Assembly: GCA_024220505.1 (NCBI GenBank)
Contig: JAKZZE010000035.1
Span: forward strand, 248,001-312,000
Length of the DNA: 64,000 nucleotides
Direction: 5' to 3'
Origin: Rhizopus arrhizus
Lineage: Eukaryota > Mucoromycota > Mucoromycetes > Mucorales > Rhizopodaceae
Shown: positions 53,781 to 64,000 of the stretch, piece after piece
Numbering within the stretch: the stretch's first letter is position 1
Layout of the letters: each line of letters opens with the position of its first letter
The notes under the pieces: generated by a model
What the model was told of the DNA's origin: nothing
The model's database searches: none
Seen by the model: only the letters and a program-made list of their open reading frames with translations
Program-made: the position numbers and the translations under genes

Positions 53781-55321
53781 AAATCATCATCAACAGGTTC
53801 ACCTTCACCTGTGAGGGATTTAGAGGAAGCAGCAGAGGAAACAACAAAGGTGTCAAGCACGTCAGACATGTCAGTATCAGCTTGGGTAGTGGTAGTACCG
53901 ACAGGGAGAGAAGTACTTGACGTCTTCATAATGATGGTTTTAAATTGATCATCAGTGATCCATTGTTTGCGCATGAAATCACGAGCAACAGCAACACGAA
54001 CAGATTCACGGATGTGATCAAGCGCACGGAGAAGACGAGTTTGGTGTATTTCGACACATTTGGATTGTCGAGCTTCCGGATCTAAATTGTTAAAAAGCGG
54101 GTTGCGCAAACGTTGGGCATCCAAAGGATCAAAATTATCAAGAGGTTTGACACCAGCTTTATCAAAAATAGATAAAAGTTCTTCCACATAATCATTGTGG
54201 ATGAGGAGCGCAACAACATGGTTGTCAGGGAAGTGTACATCCAATACACGAGCATTATTGATTTTAAGCTTACGTAACTTGGTACGAAGACTAGAAATAG
54301 CCTCCCGATACCGACTTGGTAGGTAGATGTACTGGTACCCATGTGATTCTGATACCGTAGTGAAAGTACGAGTAATTGCCTGAAACTGTCGAGGTGTGAT
54401 GCGACGAGTCCGCTTTGCCTTAGGTGTCTTAGGTGGTGTGGGGGCATGCTTACCCTTAGCTGCAACAGAGGCAAAAGAGATAGCAGAAGATTGGGTCGAC
54501 TCTTCCGTTGTACTATTTTTGTTTACTATGGCAGAGGCATATTTTGAAGCTTCAGTGCCTTGTGTAGAGCTGGATGTGGGTGCCAAAACAGGAAACTCTA
54601 CAGAGGTCGTAGATTGTTTCTCCAGTTCCTGGATTCTGATGTTGGCAGAATTCAATTCAGCACGCAAGCGCTGGTTTTCTGCCACCAGATGTTCTAATTG
54701 GGATAGGCGGTCGTCATACTGGCGGAACCTATCCAAAATTGTGGAAACCCAATTAGGTGGTGGTGCATGTGTTTCTTCAGCCTGTGGCTGTGCAGATTCA
54801 ACCGAGAGGGAAAAATTTTCAGTGCTCTTTACAGTTGCATGTGTTGCTACCTGAGGAAGCATAGTGATTCCAAAGTTCATGTTGCTGGGAATGTTGAAAT
54901 TGTGTTCCGGTAGAGCTGTAATGGCGTTCTTTTTTGGTGCCATTTGTTTATTCTTTTTGTTAATTCCTGATGAGGGTCGAAAGACAGAATCAACAGGTAG
55001 AAGAGGTGGCGTACGGTCGGAAAACAGGCGCTTGCTTGGGGTTTCGACAGCTGAAGAGGAACTATCTGTTTCTATAATAGCAGTTGATGTGCTAACTTGT
55101 TGCTTTGTAGATGAAGCTGCTAATTTCTCGGAATTGGTAATTTCAAGATCTTGAGATGTCGAAATGGTGCTTCTTTCTGCAGAAATTTTTGGTTGGGATG
55201 CGTTTGAGCTGTTTGGTGCTTTGCTTGTTGGGCTATGAATGATGTTTATGTTGTCTGGTAAGTTACTAACTATGATACTTTTAGGACACGTGATCGGGAA
55301 TACTTTTATCCGGTTGTACAA
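53777..55321 (-). CDS. LINE ORF1 protein (5' end possibly missing)
   Basis: A 514-codon frame ending in TGA at 53777-53779. The first ATG is codon 127 (MAPKKNAITALPEHN, 54943); the preceding Ser/Thr-rich part is open to the element's 5' edge, consistent with truncation. The middle has a coiled coil (RFRQYDDRLSQLEHLVAEN, LNSANIRIQELEKQ), and a basic block (KTPKAKRTRRITPRQFQ) precedes a globular part (YQYIYLPSRYREAISSLR, VVALLIHNDYVEELL) that resembles the RNA-binding half of LINE ORF1 proteins. No CCHC knuckles are seen. Confidence 0.8.
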   Translation of the reverse strand: MYNRIKVFPITCPKSIIVSNLPDNINIIHSPTSKAPNSSNASQPKISAERSTISTSQDLEITNSEKLAASSTKQQVSTSTAIIETDSSSSAVETPSKRLFSDRTPPLLPVDSVFRPSSGINKKNKQMAPKKNAITALPEHNFNIPSNMNFGITMLPQVATHATVKSTENFSLSVESAQPQAEETHAPPPNWVSTILDRFRQYDDRLSQLEHLVAENQRLRAELNSANIRIQELEKQSTTSVEFPVLAPTSSSTQGTEASKYASAIVNKNSTTEESTQSSAISFASVAAKGKHAPTPPKTPKAKRTRRITPRQFQAITRTFTTVSESHGYQYIYLPSRYREAISSLRTKLRKLKINNARVLDVHFPDNHVVALLIHNDYVEELLSIFDKAGVKPLDNFDPLDAQRLRNPLFNNLDPEARQSKCVEIHQTRLLRALDHIRESVRVAVARDFMRKQWITDDQFKTIIMKTSSTSLPVGTTTTQADTDMSDVLDTFVVSSAASSKSLTGEGEPVDDDL

Positions 55322-55367
55322 AGGATAAAAGTGATCGAAAAGCGAAAGAAAAGTTCAGAGCATCCAA

Positions 55368-55438
55368 GCGCGGATGGTTAAGTGGTATAATCTTCGCCTG
55401 CCACGCGAAGGGCCCGGGTTCGATTCCCGGTTCGCGCA
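55368..55438 (+). tRNA. tRNA-Gly (anticodon GCC)
   Basis: A 71-nt cloverleaf without intron. The acceptor stem GCGCGGA pairs with TTCGCGC (one G-T), A box TGGTTAAGTGG, anticodon stem TTCGC/GCGAA around the loop CTGCCAC with anticodon GCC, T-loop/B box GGTTCGATTCC, discriminator A. T-run terminator is short (ATTGTTTTGG). It lies one base after the LINE target duplication. Confidence 0.96.
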
Positions 55439-57640
55439 TTGTTTTGGCATATCTTTTTGTTGTATATTTTATTCTCATTTTAGTGTAACACTGTAGCTAT
55501 GATTATGAAGATATGAACTCCGAAACTTCTTTCAAGTGTTGTAACGAGAATGATGAAGACATCTATAAAATTTTGGACAGTACAACTGACTTTGAAATCG
55601 ACTTACTTCAGTAATTTAACTGAAATACACAACATCGACACAAGTAAAAATATCGACACAAGTAAAAATATTAACTCAAGTAAAAATATCAACCTTATTT
55701 CCTTTTCTTTTTTCTCTTTCATTTATATATAAATATCTCTATATCTTTTATTTCAATTCACTTTAGTTCACTTAAATTCACTTCTATTCAAAAACTTATT
55801 TTACTTTGAATAAATAGTCTCTTAAAAGATAAAATCTATTTTTCTTATTTTATAACAAACAAGTCGAATTCCCTTGAAGCAAATTATCTTCATTGTATCT
55901 ATTTTATATTTTTATTATATTTCTTTACATTTTACTTTACAAATCAAGTTTGATCCACTTAACAAGATCTGGTGGTCACTATATACAAGCAAGCCTATAA
56001 TTCAAATTACTTACCCTTATTGGATCTCAATTGACCTAATACTTTATCTCAACAACTTATATCGAACCTATCGAAACCCGAAAACATAACGAACCTTACA
56101 GTGTAAAGATGCAGACTTTAATTTTTGACCCGAAGGTACATAAAAATTAATGCAAGCTTGAAAATTGAAAGGTGCATTAAAATCAAGGCATGCTTTAAAT
56201 TTAAAGCATATTAAAAATTCATAAAAACTATAAAAACAGTTATTTTATTTACTTCTGACATACTTTACTACTTTTATTCTTAAATAAAGATCATTAAACG
56301 CAAATCTCTTTTATTATTATTATTTTACTAAATATCAAGAATAAGTCAAGTCCCTTGAAGCCAAATATCTTCATTGTAACTCTATTAAATCACACATCAA
56401 GCTATTATTATCTTTACATCAAGACTGATCTACTTTAAAAGCAAGATCTGGTGGTCACTCCTATCAAGAAAATACCCAAATATAACTTTACTTTATATTC
56501 AAAATCACTCTAAACTCTCAATAAATACACAAGGCCTAAATAGAAAACAAGCTATTACACAAGCTTTAATTTTTGACGTTTTGTAAATCACTTTACAAAT
56601 TGTCATTATTTTACCTATCTGACAAATTTTTAACCATTTGATATATTTTTTACTTTTTGATATTTTTTAACCTTTTGATATTTTTTTAACCTTTTGATAT
56701 TTTTTTAACCTTTTGATATTTTTTAACCTTTTGATATTTTTTTAACCTTTTGATATTTTTACATTTTGTAAAAATTGAACTTTATATTTTTGCTATAAAA
56801 AGCCTAGCTTTTTATTCTTTTGACAAAAACTTCACTTATCTTAACTTCTCTTAACAATATAAATATATTTTATCAATAAATCAAATATCTTTATCCCTGA
56901 ATCTTTTGATATATCACTCTTAAAACACAAGCAAGACAAGTCCCTTGAAGCCAATTATCTTCATTGTAAATCCTTTTAATACTCTTATCAAGTTACCTGA
57001 ATATAAAACAAGTCTGATCAACTTAACAAGATCTGGTGGTCACTTACAAGCGAACCTAATATCAATACTCTACCCAACTCTTATTTTTTTATCCATTTTC
57101 ATCAACTTTACTCTATTTCAAAACCATTAACTCTTACAAGCCATTGAAGCAACACAAAAATTACACTATACAACAACCGCCTCTTATGTTATAACAACCA
57201 TTCAAAATACCAAAAACAGAACAAAATCATAAAATCCAAAAAACATATAAATAACCCCAAATACTAATCTCAAAAAATACTTCACTTCTTAACTTTTTAA
57301 CAACTTCTTAACTTTGCTTTTTATTTTATTTTTACTTTTTCTTTTTATTAAATAAATATTCTTTTAAAGAGGCAAACTATCTCTTATTTTATTTAACCAC
57401 TACGGCGCAAAGAATCCTGCTTGAAGGATACGAATACTCGTTGCAGCATTTTTTTACAGCGCTTCTGGTGTATTTTTGAGTTTATTTTTTGGTTGTTCTC
57501 CGCATTTTTTTTTTAAATGCTCCATTCATTTTTATTGCTCCACTTTTTTTTTTTTTTTTTTTTTGCAGGTAAATATTGAAATGGGCTGGATCTACTTGGC
57601 AAAATCACTTTTTAAACTATATAAAACCTGAGTTTTGCTG
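55439..57640 (+). repeat. AT-rich region with three copies of a ~120-bp motif pair
   Basis: Near 55864, 56344 and 56934 the same two blocks recur: CCCTTGAAGC(C)A-AT-TCTTCATTGTA and, 60-90 bp later, AAGATCTGGTGGTCACT. In one frame the second block reads ARSGGHSYQE in the middle copy and LTRSGGH in the other two, which resembles the FAD-binding RSGGHSY motif of berberine-bridge-type oxidases. The frames are short and stop quickly, so these are either relic exons or a non-coding repeat. A short 17-bp repeat (ATCGACACAAGTAAAAA) sits at about 55632-55690. Confidence 0.5.
56625..56765 (+). repeat. Minisatellite, 18-19-bp unit, about 7-8 copies
   Basis: Tandem units of TTTTTAACCTTTTGATAT with one-base length variation in the T-run; the first units are degenerate. 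Confidence 0.85.
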
Positions 57641-59119
57641 TTAAAAGACGTAACGAACCGATATTACACAACTTGCATTTTTCTGCATTATGATTGTAAT
57701 GGTCGTAAAAAAAGATTCCTTTTCATTAGTTTTTTAAGCAATTACAAAGAAAGTAGATTGTGTACAATTTTTTATTTTTTTAAAAAAAAAATGTTCTGCG
57801 ACTCTCTTTTTTGTTTCTTTCTTGAACTATATTTTGTGGTTGTTTTTAAAATAGATAATTTGCAACAACAAAGAAAGAGATAACTTATAACTCCATTACT
57901 GCCAAAAATATAAAAAAAAAGAACAAAGCTTACGTTTTTTTATGCCTCTGTCAATTGTCGTATCTTAAACCACTTCCACATCTTGTGCTCTAGCTGATAT
58001 GTTTTTAATGAAAACTTAAAATGTAAAAAAGAAGACATGTAAACATTATGGCAAAAAGTCAGTAATGCGCCTGTACCGTTAGTTCTATTTATTTTAGCAA
58101 ATTTAAACAAGATATGCTTTAATTGCTGTAACTTTTCTTTGTATCCAATTGTAGTACTGCTTCATTATACTTTTACTAGTCGAGTTACATTACAAACTTT
58201 TTATGTTAATTGAACTGAGAGTAATTTGTCATAGTTGTGAATCTTTATTTTTTTGTATTAAATATGGGGAAATAAACTGAAGAATATAAATGCGTAATAG
58301 ATATAAAAAAGAGTTGTATAAACTATTATCAAATTCAGACCATATACAATAAAGTAATTTGTTTAAATTACTTCTTCATTGGGTAAAAATATTGATTTGA
58401 GTAGGTTGTCCTTTGTTATTATATTTTTTCTCTGTTATAGTCAGTTTAATTGAAGCCAAAGGAATTCAATCTGTTTGACTACTAATAATTGTTGTAATCA
58501 TGAATTAAAATAAACCGAATTTCAAAAATAATTGTAATAAAAAAAAAACGAGTTTGCAAATGCTCTAGGATGACGTCGTTATAACTTACAAGCGTTTTAA
58601 AAAGTACAAGAAACTTCCGATTGTACTTCTTTTCTTTCTTCATGTAATCCTGCTACGAAATTCTTACGGCTCGTAATTATTTTTACTATTCTAAACACTT
58701 GCTAACAATTAAACTGTTATTATTTATCTTGTATCTTAATCTAGTTTTTACAATTATTTAACAAGAATTAGCTTTTTTTTAAGGTAAATAATGATCGTTT
58801 GTTGATATACATTGCATCTAATGTATGTTTATAGAATATGAGCTACATTCCGTTTAGTCCTATGCTTTATGAAATATTTAGTAGAAAAAAAGTCTTTATT
58901 TGGTAGGAAAAAAAAAATAAAATAAAATAAAATCGTCCCTCCTTTATAATCCTCCAACAGCCCAATGATTGGCTTTTTGCAGCTGTATATTTAATGACCC
59001 AAATTTTTGAACAATAGTTTTTTTCGGGGATGCTTTACCTGGGTAACAAGGCTGCTTTTTTATTAAAATGTTTCTGTTAAATATACACTAGAAGAAATAC
59101 TGCAAATATCATATATTTG
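57641..59119. other. AT-rich region without recognisable gene
   Basis: About 1.5 kb. The only sizeable frame (57635-57883) is low-complexity. Near 59028-59046 the sequence TTTACCTGGGTAA forms a small palindrome that could belong to a Helitron 3' end, but no CTRR terminus could be placed. Confidence 0.35.
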
Positions 59120-62100
59120 TTAAGTTCTGATGTTCAATTGCTTTTTTTTTCTTATTATTTCAATAGCGTCTACATCAGCACCAAACTTTCTTTTGATATT
59201 GAGTGGAGTTTCAGCACCAAAGAAATACAGGTCTTCCAACTTTCTTACGCGTGACATGGCAACATATAGCTGACCGTGCGAAAGCATATTGTCTAAATGG
59301 ATACCTACACAATCTATTGTTGCGCTTTGAGCTTTATGAATTGTTGTCGCAAAGGCTGGAACTATTGGAAATTGGGTTCTAGTATAACTTGTGTTGGGAA
59401 CTTGTCGGCTGATACGTTGGATCCAATATATGGCATCATTTCCATTTGGCAATCGTTTTTTTAAGCAAATGTTCTCTTCCTCCATATATTCTACGAGAGC
59501 AATAGTTCCGTTTACCCAACCAGTGGGGACATGAAGGTTGTGTATCAGCATTACTGGCATGTTTGGCTTGATGAACAAGTTTTCCAGAAGTCTAGTTTCT
59601 CTCAATGAGATCTTGGCGGTACGTTCGTTTCCAACATAAGAGTCATGAGCTAGGAATTCTAAGCCATCACCAGGAAATTCAGCAAAGTCTTTTTCGTTAG
59701 CTATTGCCACTCTTTGTCTTGTTGTATAGAGCCGCAAACAGGAAAGGGGGAGTTCTGATTTGTGGACAGTTCTTGTGTTTATAAATGCAATCACTGATTC
59801 ATCAAACTGATAGTTGCGTACTTTGTTAAGAATTTCAATAAAATTTTCGTCTTGCTAGCGAACTGGTTTGTGAAGACTATATCGAGGGACTGCATTAAAT
59901 ATTTCAGACTCCCAAATATTGCCCTCTTTTTGCTGAATAGGAAGTAACTGAGCAACGTCGCCAAAAAAAATTGTTTTTATACCACCCATTATTGTAGCTC
60001 TTTGCGTCGTTTTTACCAATGCATCGTTGATAGATTCCAAAAGTTTTGCACTTAGCATTGAATATTCGTCGACCAATAGAACTATTTGGGAATATAATTT
60101 GACATATTCGTCTAGCATCACAAAATTGGGAACCGAAGATATATTGGTTAAGCCGAAAAACCTATGAATAGTTTGGCCCGAAATATTATGAGCAGCAACA
60201 CCTGTTGGTGCCAATTTGAAAACCTTTTTTTGACAGAACAGTTAGGATATATTGAATAACAATACATTTTATAGATGGCGTAGCATTTATTTTTACCTTG
60301 CAATTTTGAAGTCGATAATGTCTTTCCAACATCCTCAAGAGGTATGACTTTCCTGTTCCAGCTGCACCAGAGACAATTACAGTCGAATTTAGCTCAAGTT
60401 CAGTTACAATTTGGGAAAAAATGCTTTTTTGGTTTTGGTTGGCCATATTTAGCATTATAGCAAGCTCATCGCGATATATTTCGAGGCCTCTTTCAACATC
60501 TACAATATCATCTAAAGATTCAATGTTAACCCTTCGGTGCGATTCAATAGAGCCTTCATTAAGTAAATGTTCGTAATAATCTACAATTTTAGAAAAATAG
60601 GCTTGTTTAGCTTCTTTTTTTTTCTGAAAAAAATAGAGGAAAAAAGAAGTACCTTTATATGAACCAAAACGCTCCATTTCATTTTTGTATGTTGTGCCAA
60701 AGATAGGCAAATTTAAAACTATTTGCTGGTAGTAGAAACTTTCGCCGTTTGTTTCGCTCTGGTTATAGGTTCTCCAAAAAACTAGTTTGTCTTTTATAAG
60801 CTTGTAGGTTAGACGCCTAAAACACTTGACATATTCAGGCAAAGGATGTGAATAGAAGGGGCGTGTAACTTCTCTGACGTTAGTGATTGCTCCTGTATTT
60901 TGGTAGACCCTTTTATAAAAACAAAAGAACTGTGGCATAGTCAACTCTGGAGCACCGTTCCTTTTTTCGTATATTTCTATTAGTAAAAATTAAAAATAAG
61001 AAAAAGAATGCATGAAATACAGATGATTCAAAAAAATTACCAACTGGAGTCAAAGAAAAAATCTGATCATCATCTTCAGCCAAGTCTTTGATATCATCTC
61101 TTAGGCGTCTAGTGTCTTGACCAAGAAGGCTAGTACTTAAGAAGATTACGTTTCTCGAATTACTGTGTTTTCTCCATCCCATGATATCGTATGTAGCTTC
61201 AACTGCTCCGACAATTCTCGTTGAATAGTGCTCTCTCTCTGACACATATGTGGTTCGTTTGTAGTACCCTTGATTTTGAGCTTGAATGTTTTTCAGTAGA
61301 ATTTTGGCCTCGTAGTCATCTTTGGCAAGTTACTTGGCAAGGTATCTTACAGCCTGGGGACCATCATTGTATTGGATATCCATTGAAGTGCGAAAGACAG
61401 CCAGCAGGTAAGGGTTGTAGTTGTTAACATACGCATCACCAACGTCCCTTTTATACGTACAGCGATGTTCGGAGTCAAGTACTGTTACTGGAGAATATGG
61501 CTTTGGGTATCCAAAACGGCACTTCTTGGTGGGGTCACCTCTCTTGCAGTAGCTATGTTGAAAAAATGAAGATTAGTGAATACTCAACAAATATTTGTGG
61601 TTAAACTTACTTGTCATTGCACTTATGTAGCTGTAATCGATTGACCAGATCATGCATCATTGGATCATTGGACGAAGAGCCTTCTGGAAACCAAGTATGA
61701 ACCACGTTCATTTCGATTAATTCCTGCACATTTTTTTTTGTCCATAGTACCATATGAATATGTGGACTGCCACGATCCTGAATTTCCATTACCCAGCTAT
61801 GTTCTTTAATTCCGCCAATTTGTCGAGCAAAATGCTTGCAAATGTAATCAGTAAAAAACTTTAACCATTTCCTCTTGAAGTGCTGGCTAAAAAGAACTGG
61901 GTCTTCCCACGGAAAGCGAATGCCATCACTAAGAATGCCTTTAAAATCCTCGCTTTTATCATCACAGGTAAATGTTAAAAACAGTTGAGGGGCGCCCAAG
62001 TTATCAAAAATGCATTGAAGGTCCAAGAAGTTTTTTCTCTTGTAAGCATATGACGATCTTATTTGAGATGGTACAGTTGATACAATATTCTTGTTCATCC

Positions 62101-63307
62101 TTCCAGTTGTAGGATTGACTACATCGCTTTGTCTCAAGTTGTTCCTTCCTTTGGTTGAAACCACAAATCTGTTAGCCGAAGCAATGTTTCGTTTTTCAAT
62201 TAAGTCTAACATGAAAAAAAGAAAAGAGGGATCTCTGGCAAACCTTCTATCTTGGATGAGCAAGCGTCTTTTTACATAGCCTGAAAGGCTTTCCGAATTC
62301 ATTGTTGCCCGGGAAACGCCACCTTGATTTTCGGGAATGCCATAAATCCCAGAGCGAGTTTGAAAATCCTCGGTGTTTTGGGGAACCAGTGAATAATGGC
62401 CAGTACAAGTAGTAAATATGTAAGGAAAGACTAAAGCCAGAAGGCTAGGATGAGAGTATCTAATCATTTTTCCAACGTTGTCTTTCCCAATTATTAGGTC
62501 CTTGAACTCCACGTCAGCTGCCTGAGGGTTTACATCCTCATTAGCAAAAAGAGCATTGTTCAACCAGCCTTTATCAATACTGACATGCTTTTTGTTTTCG
62601 GAAACGTGGTAATTTACCAAGGAAAATGTTAGCTCGGGCATGTCGTAGCGAGATAGCAAAGGATGCATTCTTTGTAAAGCTCTATAAGCTTCCTCCACTT
62701 TTTGTTTTCTGATCATGACAGGGTCACCTCGAACAAAGAAAAGGCTCAGAGTACCTCCATAGGCCATCTCGGCAAACTCATAGTTGTGCGTCGTGTACAT
62801 AGGACCTTTGAGTTCAAAATGCCCAATTCTTCCGTGAGACAATGTCGACTTTCTTGTTATCTGAGACATAAGCTTTATGGGAGACAGAACCAACCTTTCT
62901 CTGTAGTTCAAGTCCTTAGTTTCAGGTATAAGGTCACCTATTTATGAAATTTACATTTAGCAATGCATAATATGATGGTCGCAAATATAGGTTTTAGTAC
63001 CTGGATAAACCATGGATAAATTGGAAAATCCACTTTCTGCAGTAACGAGATGAGCTTTACAAACCATTTTCATAGTTTCATCGTCAGCTTTACATATAGG
63101 CTGCAATTTCCACTCGGTACAAGGCAAACCAGCAACATTACTAATGCTTCTAAAAAATTGATCTTCAGGATAAAGCACCTTAAGACAAACACAACAAAAG
63201 CCATCAGGTTTTTGCATAACAAAGTCTTTAAAAGCAAGGACTTGCTTTTTCTGAGCCCGGGTAAAAGAAGAAAGGTTATTATCAGTTAAGCGAAAAGCGA
63301 AGAACAT
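59120..63307 (-). pseudogene. Helitron Rep-helicase gene, inactivated
   Basis: A multi-exon minus-strand gene. The N-terminal part (62957-63307) has a Cys pair (GFCCVCLKVLYPEDQ). The Helitron-like Rep domain (61607-62911 and on to ~61245) includes FLTFTCDDKSEDF and the HUH motif in DRGSPHIHMVLW. After an intron ending at 61606 comes the tyrosine motif, which reads RYLAK-stop-LAKDDY: the tyrosine codon of YLxKY is TAA (61330-61332). The Pif1-type helicase (60944-59120) has Walker A SGAAGTGKSYLLRML, LAPTGVAAHNISGQTIH across an intron, VDEYSML, FFGDVAQLLPI, and the end motif ATTIHKAQSATIDCV and LYVAMSRVRKLEDL. A second stop (TAG, 59855-59857) splits it after KPVR. The frames between are otherwise well kept, so decay is recent. 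Confidence 0.88.
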
Positions 63308-63572
63308 TGAAAAAAAAAATTATAAAAATAAATTTGAACCTTCCAAAAACTAAAATTGAAGCTCTTTTATATTCATAAAATAATTTACTTAAAGGATCAT
63401 GTTATTGTTTTGCTTGATTAATACTATGAGCCACATGGTAATAACATTATTTGTTTTTTTAATCGAAGTCTCGTTCATTACTTATTAAAGTAAAATATAT
63501 AAATAACATTCAAAACTTAAACAATCATTGTACCACCCTTTATTTGTGAAAAAAAAAAAAAAAAAAAAAAAA

Positions 63573-64000
63573 CTAATCGTCCATTGTTGAAGAATGAGGG
63601 CTGCCCGTATCATTATTGTCACCATGTGAATCATTTTGAAATACAGCCGAATCAAAAGAGGACGAATCGTTAATGAGAGCATTGTATCTAAAAGATGGAT
63701 GATCCCATAAACGGTCCATTTTATTTACAGCAGTGTTGAAGCTGTAAATAGTTTTCATAACCCGAGGTACTGGTCTGTTTGTGTTTGGATCATTTTGAGG
63801 TCGAGTGATTCGTTCTTCTACAAAAACAGGATTTAGCCCTGAATCAATCAACTGTCTTCCAACTATCAAAATATCCAAAACAGTCAGTAAAAATATGCAG
63901 TTGTATAAAAGATATTGCATAACAGTTTAAGTACCTAAATCTTCATACATATCACTTAGATGAAGCGCAAAAGCCTCCACGTTTAAGCCCCTATTAAATA
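63573..64000 (-). CDS. Partial C-terminus of unidentified protein at the right edge
   Basis: The last exon runs from about 63863 to the stop at 63573 (VGRQLIDSGLNPVFVEERI to HSSTMDD). An intron (GTACTT ... GATAG, about 63864-63933) joins it to an exon continuing off the window (NVEAFALHLSDMYEDL). The end is acidic and Ser/Asp-rich. No family recognised. It may be a further Helitron-encoded or captured gene, since it lies just upstream of the Rep gene on the same strand. Confidence 0.45.

Larger units (their letters stand above)
50037..55354 (-). mobile_element. LINE (APE-type non-LTR retrotransposon), 5.3 kb, next to a tRNA gene
   Basis: Two minus-strand genes (ORF1 and ORF2) and a short 3' region with AATAAA just before its end (TCAATAAACAAAATC). 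The flanks carry a 12-bp duplication TCAGAGCATCCA at 50025-50036 and 55355-55366. The 5' end is probably truncated: ORF1 is open from the first codon after the duplication and has no ATG until 54943. The right-hand duplication ends one base before tRNA-Gly. Confidence 0.9.

Noticed and set aside
55281..55478. Minus-strand frame covering the tRNA
   Set aside because: It translates the antisense of tRNA-Gly and LINE edge; chance frame.
1..64000. CRISPR arrays, operons or bacterial-type promoters
   Set aside because: The window is eukaryotic (spliced genes, tRNA with internal A and B boxes); the spaced repeats found are minisatellites or transposon ends.

Overview
The window looks like a contig from an early-diverging fungus, most likely Mucoromycota (Mucorales). 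The evidence is short GT-AG introns of about 40-100 bp in nearly every gene, AT-rich intergenic DNA full of long poly-T/poly-A runs, an eisosome Pil1/Lsp1 gene, a GDP-mannose 4,6-dehydratase (the first step towards GDP-L-fucose, a sugar known from mucoralean walls), and a mix of DIRS, Tad/I-like LINE, Tc1/mariner, LTR and Helitron elements. Species cannot be told from sequence alone.

Positions 1-23.7 kb form a compact housekeeping block with intergenic gaps mostly under 500 bp. In order: a partial membrane-protein start (1-228, -); a secretory cyclophilin (-); a small hypothetical; DNA polymerase delta subunit 4 (+); two small proteins, one a Cys/His mini-protein in two exons; a Pil1/Lsp1 eisosome protein (-); a small secreted protein (-); COG3 (+, apparently truncated, with a 1-nt shift at an A-run); a CNNM/Mam3 DUF21 transporter (+); a secreted sulfatase (-); a TRF/Tbf1-like telobox Myb protein, an HMG-box protein and a Pho80-like cyclin (all -); ribonucleotide reductase small subunit (+, with an MluI cell-cycle box upstream); XPD/Rad3 helicase (-); and GDP-mannose 4,6-dehydratase (-). 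DNA synthesis and repair (POLD4, RNR2, XPD) and secretion/cell surface (cyclophilin, COG3, sulfatase, GMD, Pil1) are the recurring themes, but no operon-like logic is implied.

Positions 23.7-64 kb are a nested mobile-element compartment with no housekeeping protein gene and one tRNA-Gly(GCC). Its backbone is an unrecognised five-exon gene family present twice in direct orientation: copy 1 (28.6-31.2 kb, broken) and copy 2 (45.75-48.7 kb). Both copies share about 1.3 kb of non-coding 3' flank that ends at the same motif, which in copy 2 lies next to the tRNA. Because copy 2 supplies empty sites, most insertions in copy 1 can be read to the base: a 1,630-bp Tc1-like element (three copies in the window), a complete DIRS-type tyrosine-recombinase retrotransposon that itself carries a Tc1-like copy and a solo LTR, an apparently intact mariner-like transposon with ~200-bp inverted repeats, a solo LTR, and a ~2.7-kb CACTG-ended element. 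A LINE sits between copy 2 and the tRNA with a 12-bp target duplication ending one base before the tRNA. The right end carries a Helitron with stops in its Rep and helicase domains.

All calls come from reading the sequence and from recalled family motifs; no database search was run. Splice sites were placed by hand from GT/AG, phase and family sequence.
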